NCBI RefSeq assembly: GCF_003268025.1
Contig: NZ_QLUW01000001.1
Span: 1,488,001 to 1,552,000, forward strand
Source of the DNA: Paenibacillus montanisoli
GTDB taxonomy: Bacteria > Bacillota > Bacilli > Paenibacillales > Paenibacillaceae
Direction of reading: 5' to 3'
DNA: 64,000 bases
This document shows, one piece after another, positions 35,384 to 44,872 of the stretch. Position 1 is the first letter of the stretch, and every line of letters begins with the position of its first letter. The position numbers and the translations under genes are program-made. The notes beneath the pieces were generated by a model that had not been told where the DNA came from, made no database searches, and saw only the letters and a list, made by a program, of their open reading frames with translations.

Positions 35384-36718
35384 ATGGAGCAACGCCATAC
35401 AACGGGAACGTCCTTCTTCGAAAGGTTTGTGCTTGCGCTGCGAAGGTTACCTGCCCGGATAGCGGCATACGTGCAAGCGAAGCGTAAAGCCAGGCGCGAA
35501 TCCGAGCTGCTGTCCCGGCATGCCGTGCGGCTTGAATTGAAGCCGGAATCAGTCCGGGAGCTGAACGCTGCGTGGCTCGCTAGCGCGGCGCCTTCGTCGC
35601 CTGCATCCGCTGATCCGCTTTTCGCATCCGCTGATGCGCATAGCGAGCGCGAACGCGCCCTCATTCAACGAATCCTCCAGGAAACGGAGAAGGCAAACCG
35701 GAATAACGTTACCCGAACGGAAGCGTACCGTGCGCTCTATTTTCGTTGTCCCGAGCTGCATTGGGCGCTGCTCGCCCATCTGGTATCCCGCAATGGCGGC
35801 TGGAACATGACCGACCTGCAGGGCGAGCTTCTGCCGCGTCTGCTTGGCCGCTCCTTCCGGAAGCATGCTTTTCTGCTGCTGGAACGGGCGAATGCGCTTA
35901 TTTTCCAGGACGCGTATCCTCAGCTGCTGCTCTATGAAGCGTCGCGCAAGGAAGGGCGGGAGCACTTCGGCTTGCTGCCTGCTTTTGGCGTGTCGAGGTT
36001 CATGCGACCGGTCTGGTCGCAGTTTTGGCGCCGCCGCGATGCAGCCATACTAACGACTGCGCTCATCGTTAACGAGCAGAACGTCATCGAAGAGCCGATC
36101 GTTCGCAGCGCTTACTTCAAGGAACACGTTCTGCGGCAGCCGGCGTTTCTCCTTCAAGCGCCGCTTCAAACAAATTCGGTGTTCATGCCGTATGGGGCGC
36201 CGAGCGAAGACGGGATGAAGCTGGCCGGCCTCGTGCTCGAAAATTTCCGCAGCTTGCAGGAAAGGATCGAATTCGGCAAACGGCTCTACGCCATCTTGTT
36301 CGGCGTCACGGACGTGAAGAATGGCGTGCTGGCGTTTGTGCGTGCCGTTCCGCACACCGGCTCGCGCGCCGACTATGCGCCTCAGCTGTTTACCAAGCAA
36401 CCGCGCAACACATCCGCGAAAGGATACGCCGTTAAGCTGGATGGCTGCAAGCTGAAGCGGGGAGCAAGAAAGCTGTCCAGTCCGGAGCTGGAGATGGCTT
36501 GGCAGGACGTGCCCGTCGAGATCGGCAGCCGGTCGGATTGGTTCACGGGTTCGGAAGAAGCCGCAGAAGAGGTTGCCGCATATTTCAAAGCGCTGCCGCT
36601 CCCCGACGTCTTCGAAATTACGGAGGAGCACTGCAGCGGAATCAAAAAAATCGAACTGGCCGTTATGGCAGCACAGCGTATAAAGCCGGCGGTTCCGCTG
36701 CAAGAGAAAAGGCGATAA
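35384..36718 (+). CDS. Conserved protein resembling DUF2515 (YppC)
   Basis: 444 residues with no signal peptide or transmembrane helix. A basic N-terminal helix region (about 15-45), then NVTRTEAYRALYFRCPELHW and a run of helices up to residue 230, a segment FMRPVWSQFWRRRDAAILTT and a mostly polar C-terminal half. The order and composition resemble DUF2515/YppC, a protein of unknown function that in B. subtilis sits near nth and recU; assignment is from memory of the family and is not certain. GAAAGGAGCGGC precedes the ATG. It ends in a bidirectional terminator shared with mtnB. Confidence 0.55.
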   Translation: MEQRHTTGTSFFERFVLALRRLPARIAAYVQAKRKARRESELLSRHAVRLELKPESVRELNAAWLASAAPSSPASADPLFASADAHSERERALIQRILQETEKANRNNVTRTEAYRALYFRCPELHWALLAHLVSRNGGWNMTDLQGELLPRLLGRSFRKHAFLLLERANALIFQDAYPQLLLYEASRKEGREHFGLLPAFGVSRFMRPVWSQFWRRRDAAILTTALIVNEQNVIEEPIVRSAYFKEHVLRQPAFLLQAPLQTNSVFMPYGAPSEDGMKLAGLVLENFRSLQERIEFGKRLYAILFGVTDVKNGVLAFVRAVPHTGSRADYAPQLFTKQPRNTSAKGYAVKLDGCKLKRGARKLSSPELEMAWQDVPVEIGSRSDWFTGSEEAAEEVAAYFKALPLPDVFEITEEHCSGIKKIELAVMAAQRIKPAVPLQEKRR

Positions 36719-36750
36719 AGAAAAGCTTGTTCAAGCTCTCCTTTATCGCC
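36711..36750. terminator. Bidirectional terminator between DUF2515-like gene and mtnB
   Basis: GGCGATAAAG (36711-36720) pairs with CTTTATCGCC (36741-36750). A second stem AGCTTG/CAAGCT (36724-36737) fills the loop. Confidence 0.75.
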
Positions 36751-36758
36751 TTTCGTTG

Positions 36759-37409
36759 TCACGTTCTGCTTTTCAGCAGCTCCCAGCGGTACACATATTC
36801 GAACAGAAACTCGAAGGCTTCCAAATGCCGCTTCGCTTCGAAGGCGTTCGCGCCCCAAGCGTAAATGCCGTGCTTGCGCAGCATGATGCCCGGAATTCGC
36901 TTATCCAGCCGTTCGGTTACTTCCGGCACGATGCTAGGGATATGCGCGAAGTTGGACACGATTGGAATGTCGATATGAGCTTCCTCGTCCCAAATGTTGA
37001 ACGCTTTAATGAGCTCAACGCCGTCGACCGGAATCGATGTGCGCTCCCAGAACAGCTCGGAAACGAGGTTGTTGAATACGGTATGTACGTGGAAAATCGC
37101 GCCGCAGCCGGTCTGCTTGTAAATTTCGCAGTGGATCAGCGTCTCTGCCGACGGCTTTAGTTTGGTTGGCTCGCTTGGCTTGCCGTCTTGATCGACGAAC
37201 AGAAAGTCTTCCGGCGTCGAGCGGGACTTGTCTTTGCCGCTGGCTGTGATGGCGAAGTGAAACTCCTCCGGAGTGAAATCGCCAACGCGGATCGACAGGT
37301 TGCCGCTCGTTCCGGGAAACCAGCCGCGGGAAGCGAACAGGCTCTTTACTTCGGTTAGTTCTGCAAGCACGCGCTGCTTGTCTTCTAAGGCTAAGTGTGC
37401 AAATGACAT
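36759..37409 (-). CDS. mtnB: Methylthioribulose-1-phosphate dehydratase
   Basis: Class II aldolase fold enzyme of methionine salvage. Zn-binding and catalytic motifs: GWFPGTSGNLSIRV, ITASGKDKS, and IFHVHTVFNNL (His pair) with the third His in MLRKHGIYAWG. 216 residues. Two bases after mtnX on the same strand; its GGAGG lies inside the end of mtnX. It is the last gene of the proB-mtnB run. Confidence 0.94.
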   Translation of the reverse strand: MSFAHLALEDKQRVLAELTEVKSLFASRGWFPGTSGNLSIRVGDFTPEEFHFAITASGKDKSRSTPEDFLFVDQDGKPSEPTKLKPSAETLIHCEIYKQTGCGAIFHVHTVFNNLVSELFWERTSIPVDGVELIKAFNIWDEEAHIDIPIVSNFAHIPSIVPEVTERLDKRIPGIMLRKHGIYAWGANAFEAKRHLEAFEFLFEYVYRWELLKSRT

Positions 37410-37411
37410 CG

Positions 37412-38086
37412 TTAAGTGGTCGCCTCCTGCAGGTTCAGTACATCGATGACGTCATGGAACGTCTTGTATTCATGGTAAGGCAGCCCGAGCTCCTTGCATT
37501 TCTGCGTCAGGTGGGAGCGGGCGAATACCACGTCGACGAGCTTGGCGCCTTCGAAATCCGTTACGCTGTCGCCAATGAGAATACGCTCGAATTGGCCGGC
37601 AGGGAAGCGGCGGATAATGCTTGTTTTGCACATGCCGCAGTCGGTTTTGCATTCGCCTTCGCAGGGATGCGGCCATGTAATATCGATTCGCTCGCCGGAA
37701 AAATCGCTGCCGTTGCAGTAAATATGATCCTCCGGTATGCCAAATGGCGCAAGGAGCGGATAGACGAAGAAGTCGATTCCTCCGCTTGTGACGTAGAATT
37801 GGATGTCATGCTCCTTGCAAAACGCAAGAAGGTCGGCAAAGCCTGCGCGGATCTTGGCGTTCGAAATCGCATAATCCACGACTTCCTTCTTCATGGAGGT
37901 CGGGAGGAGGCGGAACAGCTCGCCGACGCCTTGGCGAATCGATTTGCGCTGGCCGACGATGTCGTTTACGATCGTTTCCCATCCGGCCGGATTGAAATGG
38001 CGGATAATCGCGACGATGTTGTCGTTCTCGGTGATGGTGCCGTCAAAATCACAAAAAATAACGCGTTTTACGGGTCTGGCTGTCAT
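37412..38086 (-). CDS. mtnX: 2-hydroxy-3-keto-5-methylthiopentenyl-1-phosphate phosphatase
   Basis: HAD-superfamily phosphatase: FCDFDGTITENDN (nucleophile and acid aspartates), YVTSGGIDFF and IGDSVTDFEGAK. A Cys-rich insert CEGECKTDCGMC is typical of MtnX. 224 residues. Start overlaps the mtnW stop by one base (TAATG), so translation is coupled. Confidence 0.94.
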   Translation of the reverse strand: MTARPVKRVIFCDFDGTITENDNIVAIIRHFNPAGWETIVNDIVGQRKSIRQGVGELFRLLPTSMKKEVVDYAISNAKIRAGFADLLAFCKEHDIQFYVTSGGIDFFVYPLLAPFGIPEDHIYCNGSDFSGERIDITWPHPCEGECKTDCGMCKTSIIRRFPAGQFERILIGDSVTDFEGAKLVDVVFARSHLTQKCKELGLPYHEYKTFHDVIDVLNLQEATT

Positions 38087-39315
38087 TATTGTTTATACCC
38101 CCAACTGTCAATCGCGGCTTGAAGCGCTTCGTTACCCGGCTTAGCAGCTGCGTCCGGCAGAGAAACGCCGGCTCTTGCCGCTTCGATTGCGATACGGAAC
38201 GCTTGTCCGCCCGCTGCGGTTCCCATCGGATGACCGTGAATGCCGCCGCCTGCATTAACGACGACATCGGTGCCGAAATCGCGCAGAATGAGCGGAACGA
38301 GTCCCGGATGTATGCCTGCCGAAGGAACCGGGAAGCTGGGCGCTACTGGCAGTGCCGGATCGATGAGCGCGGCTTGAACGGCCAAATTCTCTTCCCGCGG
38401 CATGACGACGGAGCCATATGGCGAAGGGAAGAGGACCAGATCGGCTCCGGCGAGTCTCATCAGCTTGCCAAGCAGGAGCGGAGCTGCGATGCCATAATGC
38501 GTGGACGGATACAAGGCGCCGGCCATAGCGGGATGCGCCGCGATCGGCACCGTAATCTCGGGATCGCTGCTTAGCTCGTGCAGGACATCGTAGCCATACG
38601 CAAGGACATTGAACAGGAGCGCATTCGCGCCCGCCCCGATTGCGCGTTTCGCCTGCGAAGCCAGCTTCGAGGTCGGACCGGTCAGGTTAACGGCATACAG
38701 AAGTTTTTGGCCGGTTACCTCTTCGGCTTGGCGCGCCGCTTCCATGCAAGCTTCTACGCGTTTCTCAAGCGGGGTCAGCGGATTCTCGAACAAAATTTCG
38801 TCATCCTTAATGAGATCGACGCCGCCAAGCGCTTGCTGATAGAATTGCTCGCGCAAATTAGGCAGGTCATGGCCGATGACGGATTTGAAAATGCTCATTA
38901 GCAACGGGCGCTCATAAGCGCCCAGCAGCTTGCGGACGCCATCGATTCCAAACTTCGGTCCAGGAAATGCCGATACGAACTCGCTGGAGAAATCGAGATC
39001 CAGCAGCTTGATTCGGCCGTCCATGGACAGCTTGCCGAATACGGTAACGAGCAGGGCAGGGAGGTCCCGGCTGAAGTTGACGTCCGGATATGCGATGCGG
39101 AGATCGGCATAACGCTCTCCGGGTACGGAGCTTTCATGCACGTCGACGGAAATGACGCGGCCGAGATGCTTCTCCATCTCGGCTTTGCGCGCTTCCGGCA
39201 AATCGGTCCAGCTGCCAACGGTCAGCCCGACGGCGATCCCTTGCGCTTTCTTATGAAAATCAGCTTTGTCATCGTAACTTCGATAGGTAGCGATACATAC
39301 GGCTTGATTGCTCAT
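38086..39315 (-). CDS. mtnW: 2,3-diketo-5-methylthiopentyl-1-phosphate enolase (RuBisCO-like protein)
   Basis: A form IV RuBisCO-like protein of methionine salvage. The carbamylated lysine motif is intact ([12 protein letters not shown]), the catalytic segment [11 protein letters not shown] and the [10 protein letters not shown] phosphate-binding loop are recognisable. 409 residues. ATG overlaps the proC stop (ATGA), so it is translationally coupled to the proline gene. No separate promoter is seen between proC and mtnW. Confidence 0.95.
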   Translation of the reverse strand: MSNQAVCIATYRSYDDKADFHKKAQGIAVGLTVGSWTDLPEARKAEMEKHLGRVISVDVHESSVPGERYADLRIAYPDVNFSRDLPALLVTVFGKLSMDGRIKLLDLDFSSEFVSAFPGPKFGIDGVRKLLGAYERPLLMSIFKSVIGHDLPNLREQFYQQALGGVDLIKDDEILFENPLTPLEKRVEACMEAARQAEEVTGQKLLYAVNLTGPTSKLASQAKRAIGAGANALLFNVLAYGYDVLHELSSDPEITVPIAAHPAMAGALYPSTHYGIAAPLLLGKLMRLAGADLVLFPSPYGSVVMPREENLAVQAALIDPALPVAPSFPVPSAGIHPGLVPLILRDFGTDVVVNAGGGIHGHPMGTAAGGQAFRIAIEAARAGVSLPDAAAKPGNEALQAAIDSWGYKQ

Positions 39316-40193
39316 GAGGTTGCTTTCCTTTCAATCTCTGCTCCCATTTCCGCGGCGCGCTCCGCAGCGCGCGAAATCGCGCTGATGACCGCCTGCGAGA
39401 ATTGGTTCGCATCTAGTTTCTCGATTGCGGCCTGCGTCGTGCCGTTCGGAGAGGTGACTTTGCGGCGCAGCTCCGCCGGGTTCTCCCCAGTAGCTTTCAC
39501 CATATGCGCAGCTCCTAGTACGGTTTGCACCGTAAGCTCGCGCGCCGCTTCCTCCGACAGGCCAAGCTCGCTGCCTGCCGCAATCATCGCTTCCATCAGG
39601 TAATACACATAGGCTGGACCGCTCCCGGATAAGCCGGTTACGACCTCAAGCATCCGTTCCTCCACGACCGTCGTCAACCCGACGGCTTGGAACATCGTTT
39701 CGGCCAGCAAGCGCTGCTCCTGCGACACCGCAGCCGAGAAGCTTACGCCGGTCGCTCCGAGCCCGATCGTGCTGGACGTATTCGGCATCGTGCGGACGAT
39801 CGGCATCGGCTTGCCAAGCAGCGTTTCCAGGGTGCGGATCGTCATGCCCGCGATGACGGAGATAATCAGCTGCCCAGGGTGAAGCAATTCCCGCACTTGG
39901 CCGATTGCCTCAGCCGCATCCTTCGGCTTCATCATCAGAAACACGATATCCGCTTCTTTCAGCATGGCGGATTTGTCCGCCTCGATCATCGAGGTATTGA
40001 CGCCGTAGCGGGCGGTGAGCTCTTCCATGCGAGCGGCATTTTGCCGGTTCATCATGCTGATTTGGCCCGGCTCCGTCAGCCCGCGGTCGAGGAGACCGCG
40101 CACCATGGCTTCCGCCATCGATCCCGCGCCATAGAAGCACATTTTCAGCGACGCGATTTTATGTGTTGCATTCGAAGATGAAATTAACGTCAT
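39312..40193 (-). CDS. proC: Pyrroline-5-carboxylate reductase
   Basis: Last step of proline synthesis. An N-terminal Rossmann fold ([18 protein letters not shown]) and the C-terminal signature [20 protein letters not shown] plus [15 protein letters not shown]. 293 residues; about 17 residues precede the usual start, but AGGAGG sits ten bases before ATG 40193 and supports it. Eighteen bases after proA. Confidence 0.95.
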   Translation of the reverse strand: MTLISSSNATHKIASLKMCFYGAGSMAEAMVRGLLDRGLTEPGQISMMNRQNAARMEELTARYGVNTSMIEADKSAMLKEADIVFLMMKPKDAAEAIGQVRELLHPGQLIISVIAGMTIRTLETLLGKPMPIVRTMPNTSSTIGLGATGVSFSAAVSQEQRLLAETMFQAVGLTTVVEERMLEVVTGLSGSGPAYVYYLMEAMIAAGSELGLSEEAARELTVQTVLGAAHMVKATGENPAELRRKVTSPNGTTQAAIEKLDANQFSQAVISAISRAAERAAEMGAEIERKATS

Positions 40194-40211
40194 GATCGTG
40201 ATTCCTCCTGT

Positions 40212-41459
40212 CTATCCGCGGATTTGACCGCTGCCGTAGATGCGGTATTTGGTTGATGTCAATGCCGGAAGTCCCATCGGGCCTCTTGCATGAAGCTTCT
40301 GCGTGCTGATGCCGATTTCGGCGCCGAAGCCGAATTCGAAGCCGTCCGTAAAGCGGGTGGACGCGTTGTGATAGACAGCGGCGGCATCAACCTGCTGAAG
40401 GAAGAGCTCCGCATGCTCCCGGTTCTCCGTCACGATGCATTCGGAGTGCATCGTGCCGTACTTGCGAATATGGTCAATCGCTTCGTCGAGGCCGGAGACC
40501 ATATGAATATTCAAAATGTAATCATTATATTCGGTCGCGAAATCGGCAGCAGTGACTGCAATCGCCTCCGGCACGATAGCGCGCGTCCGGTCGCAGCCGC
40601 GAAGCTCGACGCCTGCGTTAAGCATGCGGTCCGCCAATTCGCGCAGATGGCGGGAGGCAAACGATTCATGGACGAGCAGCGTCTCCATGGAATTGCAAAC
40701 GGAAGGCCGCTGAACTTTGGCGTTGAAGGCGATGTCCGACGCCATGGACGGCTGCGCGCTTTCATCCAAGTAAGTATGACAAATGCCCGCGCCTGTTTCA
40801 ATGACCGGAACGGTCGCATTTTCAACAACATTTCGAATTAGCGATGCGCCGCCGCGAGGGATGACGACATCCAGCAGGCCGTTCAATTTCAACATTTCGT
40901 CGACGGATGCGCGTGACGGGTCCTCGATCAGCTGAAGCGCATCGGCCGGCAGAGCTGTGGAGGCAAGCGCTTCTCGCAGCACCTCCACGATGCGGCGATT
41001 CGATTCAAGCGCCGCGGAGCCGCCACGCAGAACGACGGCGTTGCCGGTTTTCAAGCAAAGACCGGCCGCATCGACCGTCACGTTCGGACGCGCCTCGTAG
41101 ATCATGCCGATCACGCCGAGCGGCACCGAAATTTTCTCCACGCGAAGGCCATTAGGGCGTTCAAAGGCTTCAAGCACGCGGCCGACCGGATCTTCCAGAT
41201 CCACGACCTGGCGGAGGCCCTCCGCGATGGTTTCGACCCGTGAGGAAGTGAGCGTAAGGCGATCGAGCAAAGATTCGCTCGTGCCGTTCGCGCGGCCGCG
41301 CTCAATGTCGATCCGATTTGCTTCAATGATGGAATCCTGTTGGCGGATCAAAGCAGCCGCCATGTCGAGAAGGGCTTCGTTTTTCTGATTCGTCGTCAAT
41401 GAATTCATGATGGCCGCCGCCTGCTTGGCAAGGGCCGCTTTTTCCCGCAATTCGCTCAT
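40212..41459 (-). CDS. proA: Glutamate-5-semialdehyde dehydrogenase (gamma-glutamyl phosphate reductase)
   Basis: Second step of proline synthesis. 415 residues, family length. PLGVIGMIYEARPNVTVDAA (split PLGVIGMIYE / ARPNVTVDAA), VLRGGSAALESN and the catalytic Cys in GAGICHTY and KVQRPSVCNSMETLL. GGGAGAGAGACC precedes ATG 41459. 25 bases after proB. Confidence 0.96.
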   Translation of the reverse strand: MSELREKAALAKQAAAIMNSLTTNQKNEALLDMAAALIRQQDSIIEANRIDIERGRANGTSESLLDRLTLTSSRVETIAEGLRQVVDLEDPVGRVLEAFERPNGLRVEKISVPLGVIGMIYEARPNVTVDAAGLCLKTGNAVVLRGGSAALESNRRIVEVLREALASTALPADALQLIEDPSRASVDEMLKLNGLLDVVIPRGGASLIRNVVENATVPVIETGAGICHTYLDESAQPSMASDIAFNAKVQRPSVCNSMETLLVHESFASRHLRELADRMLNAGVELRGCDRTRAIVPEAIAVTAADFATEYNDYILNIHMVSGLDEAIDHIRKYGTMHSECIVTENREHAELFLQQVDAAAVYHNASTRFTDGFEFGFGAEIGISTQKLHARGPMGLPALTSTKYRIYGSGQIRG

Positions 41460-41484
41460 ATGGTCTCTCTCCCTATAGATGATT

Positions 41485-42600
41485 TTAAGCTCTGAGGGTA
41501 ACCCACTCATCACGGTGAATCACTTCGATCCGGGCAACCTCAACCCGTCTGCGCACTTCTTCGGTACTAAGGCCGGCAACGGCCTGCACTTGCCAAGCGG
41601 CATAGTTTACGACGCCGCGGCCGAGCGATTGCTGCTGCTGGTTAAACACCTCGACGACATCGCCGGGGTGGAAATCGCCCTCGATCGTGCGGATGCCCGC
41701 AGGAAGCAAGCTTTTCCCGCCATCCAGCAGCGCCCGTTCGGCGCCTTCGTCCACGAAGATCCGGCCTTGCGGCATCGAGTGGAAGCCAAGCCATTGCTTC
41801 TTCATCGGCAGGTTGTGCAAGCTCGTATCGAAATACGTGCCCTTGCCGATCCCGGAAACAGCTAGCTTCAAGTCGCCCGGCTCAAAGACGCGGCCGATAA
41901 ATACCGGCACGCCGCCGCGCATCGCGATACGCGCAGCTTCGATTTTGGAGCGCATGCCCCCCGTACCGACGGAAGAGCCTGCACCGCCCGCGATTCGTAA
42001 AATGTCATCCGAGATTTGTTCAACGCGGTCGATCCGGACGGCGTTCGGATTTTTGCGCGGATCCTCCGTATACAAGCCGTCCATATCGGTCAAAATAACG
42101 AGCCGCTTCGCTTTGACGAGGTTCGCGACCAGCGCGGAGAGCGTATCGTTTTCGCTGAATTTCAGCTCCTCGGTTGCGACCGTGTCGTTCTCGTTCACGA
42201 TCGGCAGCATCCGTCGGTGAAGCAGCTCCTCGATCGTCATCAGCGCGTTCGAAATGCGCTTACGGTTGGAGAAATCGGCGCGGGTAAGCAGAATTTGAGC
42301 GACTCCGACGCCTCCTTGGCTGCCATAGGAAGCGAATGCTTCCTGATAGGCCTGCATCAGCAGCGCTTGGCCGACGGCAGCGGCCGCCTGCTTCTCATGA
42401 ACGAGCTTCGGCCGGGTTTGATAACCGATTTTTTTGAATCCGGCGGCGATCGCGCCGGAGGTGACAAGCAGCACTTGATAACCTGCTTCATGAAGGGCAG
42501 CGAGCTCGTGGGCGAAGAAGGCGATGCGTTCGCGATTGATGCCGCCTTCCTCGGAGGTCAAGGAGCTGCTGCCGATTTTGACTACAATAGTATCTGTCAT
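41485..42600 (-). CDS. proB: Glutamate 5-kinase
   Basis: First and feedback-regulated step of proline synthesis. Amino acid kinase domain (VVKIGSSSLTSEEGG, LLVTSGAIAAG, FSENDTLSALVA, GVGTGGMRSK-like SVGTGGMRSKIEAA), then a C-terminal PUA domain (about 275-365). 371 residues. GGGAGA lies before ATG 42600; an upstream in-frame ATG is less likely. A T-box riboswitch leader controls it. Confidence 0.96.
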   Translation of the reverse strand: MTDTIVVKIGSSSLTSEEGGINRERIAFFAHELAALHEAGYQVLLVTSGAIAAGFKKIGYQTRPKLVHEKQAAAAVGQALLMQAYQEAFASYGSQGGVGVAQILLTRADFSNRKRISNALMTIEELLHRRMLPIVNENDTVATEELKFSENDTLSALVANLVKAKRLVILTDMDGLYTEDPRKNPNAVRIDRVEQISDDILRIAGGAGSSVGTGGMRSKIEAARIAMRGGVPVFIGRVFEPGDLKLAVSGIGKGTYFDTSLHNLPMKKQWLGFHSMPQGRIFVDEGAERALLDGGKSLLPAGIRTIEGDFHPGDVVEVFNQQQQSLGRGVVNYAAWQVQAVAGLSTEEVRRRVEVARIEVIHRDEWVTLRA

Positions 42601-42628
42601 GTTGGATCTCCCGTCCCCTCTGAACAAT

Positions 42629-42895
42629 AAAAAAAACTTTCATCCTTGTACAATACAAAGGACGAAAGTTTCACTTCCGCGGTACCACCTTTATTAACGG
42701 CTATGCTGATCGAGCATGCCGTTCCGCTTTCAATAAGACCTGATAACAGCAGGCCGCTGTCCGACTCATCGCCGGCCGTTCCGGGGTGGGTTTCTGCAGC
42801 AATAGCGGTAAGTTCTCACAGCGAACGAACTTACTCTCTGGGCGCATTGCGGGATGCGTACTTGGCCCCATCAAGACGTTAATCGTTTTTAATTA
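42629..42895 (-). promoter_or_regulatory. T-box riboswitch of the proBAC-mtnWXB operon
   Basis: On the minus strand the T-box sequence AAAGGTGGTACCGCGG lies at 42692-42677. It is followed by a terminator: AAACTTTCGTCCTTTGTA pairing with TACAAGGATGAAAGTTT across 42671-42629 and a T-run of eight. Upstream is a stem I region with the conserved AGAGAG and a candidate specifier: CCC (plus-strand 42788-42790) in the context GAAA-CCC-ACC. CCC is a proline codon, matching the downstream genes. Uncharged tRNA-Pro would favour antitermination. Confidence 0.9.
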
Positions 42896-42901
42896 AAGAG
42901 A

Positions 42902-42931
42902 ATCTTACCATAGTCCGCCTTATGCTGTAAA
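42902..42931 (-). promoter_or_regulatory. Sigma-A promoter of the T-box leader
   Basis: On the minus strand, TTTACA (42931-42926), 18 bp, TAAGAT (42907-42902). Confidence 0.6.
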
Positions 42932-42950
42932 GCAATAAAGCTAATAAATA

Positions 42951-42972
42951 GAAGCCCGTTGTGACGGGCTTC
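42951..42972 (-). terminator. Terminator after mtnE
   Basis: GAAGCCCGT (42951-42959) pairs perfectly with ACGGGCTTC (42964-42972). On the minus strand TATTTATT follows. Confidence 0.7.
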
Positions 42973-43008
42973 TGCGTGTTGTCCCTTACAGCTGACGAGA
43001 GCTGGCTG

Positions 43009-44199
43009 CTATCCAAAGAGATTGAGCTTGCCGATCCGGTGAATGGCTTCTTGAAGCCGTTCTTCCGGCGCGAGCAAGCCAAGTCTTACATAGCCCTCGC
43101 CATGCTTGCCGAATCCGACGCCCGGCGCCAGCACGACGTCCGCGCGTTCAAGCACAAGATCCGAGAAGGACGATGAGGTGAAGCCTTTCGGCACCGGCAG
43201 CCAACAGAAGAACGAGCCGCTTGGCTTCGCCGCTTGCCAGCCGATCTCCGCCATGGCCCCGAATAGGGCGTTGCGACGGTTCTCGTAAGCCGATGCGAGC
43301 TCTGCCACGCACTGCTGCGAACCGGTAAGCGCCGCCGCCGCCGCCGCTTGAATGCCGCCGAACAAGCTGCAGTAATAATGATCTTGAATCAGGTTGATAA
43401 GCGAAATGATTTCGGGATTTCCGAGCGCAAAACCGACGCGCCATCCAGCCATGTTGTAAGTTTTGGACAGCGTATAGAATTCCACGCCAACCTCCTTGGC
43501 GCCCGGTGTCTGCAGGAAGCTTACCGGCTGCTTGTCGTCAAAGCCGATCGCACCGTAAGCAAAGTCGCTGGCGACAACGATGCCGTGTTTGGCTGCGAAT
43601 TCGACGGTTTGCTTGTAAAACTCGCTACCTGCGGTTGCGCCGGTCGGATTGTTCGGATAATTGATAAACATCAGCTTCGCTTTATCTGCAACGGCCGGCG
43701 AAATCGCTCCGTAATCCGGCAGGAACGCGTTGTCCGCCGTGAGCGGCATTAATTCCATCACTCCGCCCGCAAGCGCAACGCCGGACCAGTAGTCCGGGTA
43801 GCCTGGATCAGGTACGAGACAGACATCGCCAGGATTAAGCAGGCACTGGCTGATTTCGATCAGTCCGGTTTTGCCGCCGAACAAGATCGCGACTTCCTTC
43901 TCCGGGTCAAGCTCCACGCCATAGTCTTCCTTATAGCGTTGCGCGACCGCTTGCTTCAGGAACGGATAGCCGCTGAAAGGCGGGTAGCGGTGATACATCG
44001 GATTCGGCGCAGCTTCTTGAAGCGCTTCTACGATATGGGGGGGAGTAGGCTGATCGGGATTGCCCTGCCCCAGATTGATGACGTCGCGTCCTTTGGCCGC
44101 TTGGGCGTTCGCTTTGCGGACAAGGCCTGCAAAAAATTGCGCCGGCAAACCTGTCATACGGTTTGCCGGACTGATTTGAACTGTTTTTAATCCATCCAT
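43009..44199 (-). CDS. mtnE: PLP aminotransferase, probable MtnE of methionine salvage
   Basis: Class I aminotransferase of 396 residues. PLP lysine in TLSKTYNMAGWRVGF; INLGQGNPDQPTPPHIVEAL at the N-terminus; FGGKTGLIEISQCLLNPGD, YPNNPTGA and the Arg in GEGYVRLGLL for the carboxylate. The sequence closely follows the Bacillus MtnE (YkrV) pattern, which makes methionine from 4-methylthio-2-oxobutyrate. It stands between mtnU and the proline genes, in a methionine-salvage neighbourhood. A broader aspartate or LL-DAP-type aminotransferase is the alternative. GGTGGAGTG precedes the ATG. Confidence 0.8.
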   Translation of the reverse strand: MDGLKTVQISPANRMTGLPAQFFAGLVRKANAQAAKGRDVINLGQGNPDQPTPPHIVEALQEAAPNPMYHRYPPFSGYPFLKQAVAQRYKEDYGVELDPEKEVAILFGGKTGLIEISQCLLNPGDVCLVPDPGYPDYWSGVALAGGVMELMPLTADNAFLPDYGAISPAVADKAKLMFINYPNNPTGATAGSEFYKQTVEFAAKHGIVVASDFAYGAIGFDDKQPVSFLQTPGAKEVGVEFYTLSKTYNMAGWRVGFALGNPEIISLINLIQDHYYCSLFGGIQAAAAAALTGSQQCVAELASAYENRRNALFGAMAEIGWQAAKPSGSFFCWLPVPKGFTSSSFSDLVLERADVVLAPGVGFGKHGEGYVRLGLLAPEERLQEAIHRIGKLNLFG

Positions 44200-44307
44200 T
44201 ATTGATCACTCCACCGTTAATCTATGCCTAAATGTAGCATAATGTTGGAATGAGTGTCGAGCGCCAAGCTTCGACAGCGGCGGAGCGGCTTCATAAACGC
44301 TTAAGCC

Positions 44308-44757
44308 TTATAGATCCATCGCTTTCAGGAACGGCTTGATATTCGCTTTGAACTGCAGCAGATAAGGCTTGCGGTTCTCATCGAATACGAGCAGCAGCTG
44401 CGGCTTCTTCGGGCAATAGAATAGGAAGACGTCCTGCGTCATGATTTGGATCTCGCCAGCCTTTACGGCCGTTGGCTCGTCCAGCGGAATCCGGAATACG
44501 TATCCGCATTTGTCCTCCGCCTGCAATCTAGGCGACAGGCCGGTAACGGAATTGAGCCATGTTTTGGCATAGCCTTGAAATTCCGCGCTGTTCGGTACGG
44601 ATTTCACAACCTTGCCTGCGACGACATCGAAAGCTTGGACTGGGCGCTGCATCGCGCCGCCTTCATCGATTGCGCCTGCGCTCGCTGCAGCGGGAAGCGC
44701 TAAAATGAACAAAAGCAGAGCCAGGGCGGCTAAGATTTTCGTGCTCCATATTCTCAT
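44308..44757 (-). CDS. Secreted protein of unknown function
   Basis: 149 residues with a clear signal peptide: MRIWSTK, a hydrophobic core ILAALALLLFILALPAAAS and an Ala-x-Ala type cleavage site near residue 28. The mature part has two cysteines (DKCGYVF and FYCPKK) that could pair, beta-rich segments FLFYCPKKPQLLLVFDEN, and no lipobox. No family recognised. It lies alone between mtnE and mtnU. GGAGACTGCATAA precedes the ATG on this strand. Confidence 0.75.
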   Translation of the reverse strand: MRIWSTKILAALALLLFILALPAAASAGAIDEGGAMQRPVQAFDVVAGKVVKSVPNSAEFQGYAKTWLNSVTGLSPRLQAEDKCGYVFRIPLDEPTAVKAGEIQIMTQDVFLFYCPKKPQLLLVFDENRKPYLLQFKANIKPFLKAMDL

Positions 44758-44811
44758 TTATGCAGTCTCCTTCGATCGGTTCAGAATGGTTTCCTTCTTA
44801 CGGTACCCATC

Positions 44812-44839
44812 TTGACAGCGAAGCATGAGACGATATGAT
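44812..44839 (+). promoter_or_regulatory. Sigma-A promoter of the mtnU-like gene
   Basis: TTGACA (44812-44817), 16 bp, TATGAT (44834-44839): near consensus. Confidence 0.8.
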
Positions 44840-44872
44840 TAGGTAAAACTGAGCAATTCAGGAGGATGTCGA